NCBI GenBank assembly: GCA_027858635.1
Contig: JAQICG010000342.1
Coordinates: 1-9,212 of the forward strand
Reading direction: 5' to 3'
DNA length: 9,212 nt
Origin: Gammaproteobacteria bacterium
Lineage (GTDB): Bacteria > Pseudomonadota > Gammaproteobacteria > SZUA-229
Shown: piece by piece, positions 7,143-9,212 of the stretch
How the letters are laid out: every line of letters starts with the position of its first letter
Position numbering within the stretch: position 1 is the stretch's first letter
Made by a program: the position numbers and the translations under genes
The notes under the pieces: model-generated
What the model saw: the letters and a program-made list of their open reading frames with translations, nothing else
What the model was told of the DNA's origin: nothing
The model's database searches: none

Positions 7143-7219
7143 GGACCGGTAGTTCAGCTGGTTAGAATGCCGGCCTGTCACGCCGGAGGTCGCGAGTTCG
7201 AGTCACGTCCGGTCCGCCA
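7143..7219 (+). tRNA. tRNA-Asp, anticodon GTC
   Basis: A 77-base tRNA with encoded CCA at 7217-7219. The acceptor stem GGACCGG/CCGGTCC pairs fully, with G at the discriminator position (7216), an identity element for aspartate. The anticodon stem CGGCC/... encloses CTGTCAC-type loop sequence with GTC. The T stem GCGAG/CACGT is weakened: a7195 faces a7205 (mismatch) and g7192 pairs with t7208 (wobble). It follows tRNA-Val after five bases and is probably cut from the same precursor. Confidence 0.95.
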
Positions 7220-7289
7220 TTTTCAATTTCATAGTGAACCTGCCAAAGCCGGAGCGAATAGACTTGGCCTGAGTGGCGTTTATCTTACA

Positions 7290-7449
7290 CCTGAGTCCGT
7301 GGCTTAACCGCGGCGCCTGGCACAAGCTCTTGATTGCACAGCGGATCAAAAAATGCCCGCTTAACCTAAGGGTGAAGCTAAGATTTTTTGAAACCCCTGT
7401 GAAACCAATATCTTGCACCATGCATCCACGTTTAAACCACGGATTCAGG
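7290..7449. mobile_element. MITE-like palindromic element flanked by TTACA repeats
   Basis: This 160-base stretch is an imperfect palindrome along its whole length. The ends CCTGAGTCCGTGG (7290-7302) and CCACGGATTCAGG (7437-7449) pair over 13 positions with one G-T wobble. Pairing continues inward with scattered mismatches and two single-base bulges through TCAAAAAAT/ATTTTTTGA (7346-7354/7383-7391) to GCTTAACC/GGTGAAGC around a TAAG loop (7367-7370). Directly outside both ends lies the same pentamer, TTACA (7285-7289 and 7450-7454), as expected for a target-site duplication. It holds no gene. It interrupts the tRNA-Asp to ppiD gap. A non-autonomous transposable element is the best reading. 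The inner hairpin followed by T6 (7384-7389) might also terminate the hupB-tRNA transcript. Confidence 0.65.
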
Positions 7450-7457
7450 TTACAAAT

Positions 7458-7495
7458 AATACATATAGATCAGCGCTCGTAGCGCTCTATGTATT
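7458..7495 (+). other. Hairpin upstream of ppiD
   Basis: AGCGCT occurs on both sides of a CGT loop (7472-7477 and 7481-7486). Two flanking pairs and AATACAT/ATGTATT (7458-7464/7489-7495) extend the stem across 2- and 3-base bulges. No run of T follows, only ATTTC, so it is a poor intrinsic terminator. It could be a structured leader, an operator or a weak terminator of the upstream transcript. Confidence 0.4.
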
Positions 7496-7504
7496 TCATA
7501 CAGT

Positions 7505-7510
7505 TATATT
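7505..7510 (+). promoter_or_regulatory. Candidate -10 element for ppiD
   Basis: TATATT has five of six matches to the sigma-70 -10 hexamer and lies 21 bases before the ppiD start codon. No recognisable -35 exists at 16-18 bases upstream, where the hairpin lies. The call rests on one AT-rich hexamer and is weak. Confidence 0.25.
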
Positions 7511-7531
7511 TTATACACAGGATCAGTTTCC

Positions 7532-9212
7532 ATGCTGCAAGCTATTAATGATCGAATAAAGGGTTGGTTAGGTATTGTTATTGTAGTGATTATTGCCCTC
7601 CCTTTTGCTTTCTGGGGCATTAGCTCTTATGTCGGTAACGGTAGTGAACAGTACGTTGCTAAAGTCAATGGCGCAGAAATTTCAAAGCGTGAGTTTGACT
7701 ATAATCTTTCTACGCAACGGCAGAAGCTGCAACAGCAGTTCGGTGGCAAGCTTCCTTTCGAAGAGGCTGTATTAAAACAGCAGGTACTGGATCAGCTGAT
7801 TAACAGAAAGTTACTGGCAGAGATGGTTGACAATGCCGGCTATAGTATTTCAGATCAACAGTTATCCGAAAACATTAAAAAGATTTTTACTCGAGACGGC
7901 AAGTTTGATCGGGCTTATATTGATCAGGTGCTCCAGTCCAGAGGTATGTCGATTTCGCAAATGGAGTCTCAACTAAGAAGCGACATGCAGATTTCACAGG
8001 TTATTGATGCTGTGACTAATACCAGTTTTATTCCCGATAGCGAAGCCCGGCAGTTAGCGGCGCTCGAACACCAGCAGCGTAAAATTAGTACATTGGTATT
8101 TAGTCTCGTTCATTTTGCTGCTGATGTTGAAGTCACTGAAGATGAGATCAGAACTGCTTATGAGCAAAACTCGAATCGTTATATGCTGCCTGAAAAAGTC
8201 AGTGTGGAATATGTCGAATTGAAGAGTGATGCGCTGGCCAGCGAGATCGAAATCGATGAGCAGGCTATTACGCGTATGTACAACGATTATGTTGCCTCCA
8301 TTTCACAGAAGGAGCAACGCAAGGCCCGGCATATTCTGCTGAAAGCAGACTCCGATAAGGCAGCGGTTCGTGAACAGTTATTCGATTTAAGAAAGCAGCT
8401 GAATGAAGGTGCGCGCTTCGAAGATCTGGCGCGCAACTATTCCCAGGATGTGGGTTCTGCCAAACAGGGCGGTGACCTGGGCTGGATTGAACCCGGGCAG
8501 ATGGTCAAGTCTTTTGAAGACGCACTTTATGCTCTGGAAGTGGGCGAAGTTAGTGAGATTGTGGAGTCTGAATATGGCCTGCATCTGATCAAGCTGGAAG
8601 AGGTGCAAAGTGAGCCGGTCGCGTCCCTGGAAGAAAAGAGAGCCGAACTGGAAAAAATATTCAGACAGAACATAGTCAGCAACATGTTCTATGAGCAGAG
8701 CGAGATCATGGCAGCTACGGCTTACGAAAACCCTGAATCCTTGCAGCCTGTAGTCGATGCGCTGGATGTTCAGCCTAAAATCAGTGAATATTTTACCCGC
8801 GAAAGTGGTACCGGTATCGCGTCTCATGAAGAGGTTCGCGCGGCGGCTTTTTCCAAACTGGTGCTGGATGATAAATCGAACAGTGACGTAATAGAAATCT
8901 CGCCAGAGCATATTGTAGTGCTGCGGGTGATGGATCGTGAGCCATCAAGTCTGTTACCACTGTCGAGCGTGCGCTCTGCCATTGAACGTAATGTTCGCCT
9001 GAGAAAGGCGCATGAAAAAACACTGGCTGCGGCGGGCCAAGCCAAAGCTAGGGTTAATGCCGGTGAGGTGACAGTTAAGGACGTCGTCGTTCAGGGCATT
9101 ACACTGGCAACCTCAGAGATGTTGACACGTGACGACACCGAAAAAGCAGATGCCGCAGTGTTGGAAGCAGCGTTCAATATGGCTGCGCCTGAAGCCGGTA
9201 AGGTGGTCGCCA
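7532..9212 (+). CDS. ppiD: PpiD, membrane-anchored periplasmic chaperone with a parvulin domain (partial, 3' end outside window)
   Basis: The frame is open for 560 complete codons to the right edge. E. coli PpiD has 623 residues, so about 60 are missing. Residues 1-11 are a short cytoplasmic start. Residues 12-34 (from WLGIVIVV) are a single uncleaved membrane anchor, leaving the rest in the periplasm. A SurA-like N-terminal chaperone region follows, with YVAKVNGAEISKREF near 39-53. A parvulin isomerase domain spans about 264-356, with ARHILLK at its start, GGDLGW in the middle and GLHLIKLEEV at its end. PpiD binds proteins emerging from the SecYEG channel. AGGA (7519-7522) lies nine bases before the ATG and supports this start. 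The position after hupB is the usual one. Confidence 0.95.
   Translation, partial: MLQAINDRIKGWLGIVIVVIIALPFAFWGISSYVGNGSEQYVAKVNGAEISKREFDYNLSTQRQKLQQQFGGKLPFEEAVLKQQVLDQLINRKLLAEMVDNAGYSISDQQLSENIKKIFTRDGKFDRAYIDQVLQSRGMSISQMESQLRSDMQISQVIDAVTNTSFIPDSEARQLAALEHQQRKISTLVFSLVHFAADVEVTEDEIRTAYEQNSNRYMLPEKVSVEYVELKSDALASEIEIDEQAITRMYNDYVASISQKEQRKARHILLKADSDKAAVREQLFDLRKQLNEGARFEDLARNYSQDVGSAKQGGDLGWIEPGQMVKSFEDALYALEVGEVSEIVESEYGLHLIKLEEVQSEPVASLEEKRAELEKIFRQNIVSNMFYEQSEIMAATAYENPESLQPVVDALDVQPKISEYFTRESGTGIASHEEVRAAAFSKLVLDDKSNSDVIEISPEHIVVLRVMDREPSSLLPLSSVRSAIERNVRLRKAHEKTLAAAGQAKARVNAGEVTVKDVVVQGITLATSEMLTRDDTEKADAAVLEAAFNMAAPEAGKVVA

Noticed and set aside
7056..7307. Open frame of 83 codons on the + strand
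   Set aside because: It runs through tRNA-Val and tRNA-Asp, and its apparent protein is a translation of tRNA sequence.
8387..8911. Open frame of 174 codons on the - strand inside ppiD
   Set aside because: It lies wholly antisense to the parvulin part of ppiD, whose + strand frame is open and matches the family throughout. No recognisable domain or ribosome-binding site supports it.

Overview
This window carries the conserved gammaproteobacterial protein quality-control cluster tig-clpP-clpX-lon-hupB-ppiD, all on the + strand, with four tRNA genes in its gaps. The protein sequences are close to the enterobacterial versions and the gene order is the same. The interspersed tRNAs and intergenic sequences are unlike E. 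coli, so a non-enteric gammaproteobacterium is likely. The genus cannot be read from the sequence.

Layout: tRNA-Lys(CTT) at 44-119 is followed by about 320 bases without a protein gene. This stretch holds a long imperfect palindrome (144-299), a possible intrinsic terminator (396-420) and an extended -10 promoter. That promoter serves tRNA-Leu(TAG) (442-525) and probably tig (572-1858). clpP (1871-2512) starts 12 bases after tig. clpX (2707-3984) follows after 194 bases with no convincing terminator or promoter. lon (4104-6536) has its own sequence-evident heat-shock (sigma-32) promoter in the clpX-lon gap and ends at a strong intrinsic terminator (6546-6607). A strong sigma-70 promoter (6621-6650) then drives hupB (6772-7044), with tRNA-Val(TAC) and tRNA-Asp(GTC) close behind and probably on the same transcript. 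The 7220-7531 gap has a second long palindromic element (7290-7449), flanked by a perfect 5-base direct repeat TTACA, and a smaller hairpin. ppiD starts at 7532 and runs off the right edge.

How the genes work together: trigger factor folds nascent chains at the ribosome exit tunnel, ClpXP and Lon degrade tagged or misfolded cytoplasmic proteins, HU compacts DNA, and PpiD is a membrane-anchored periplasmic chaperone for proteins leaving the Sec translocon. The cluster therefore covers protein folding and turnover on both sides of the inner membrane.

I found no evidence for a new multi-gene system. The unexplained material is intergenic: two long, sequence-unrelated palindromic elements of almost the same size (156 and 160 bases), each downstream of a tRNA. 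One has the footprint expected of a non-autonomous mobile element.
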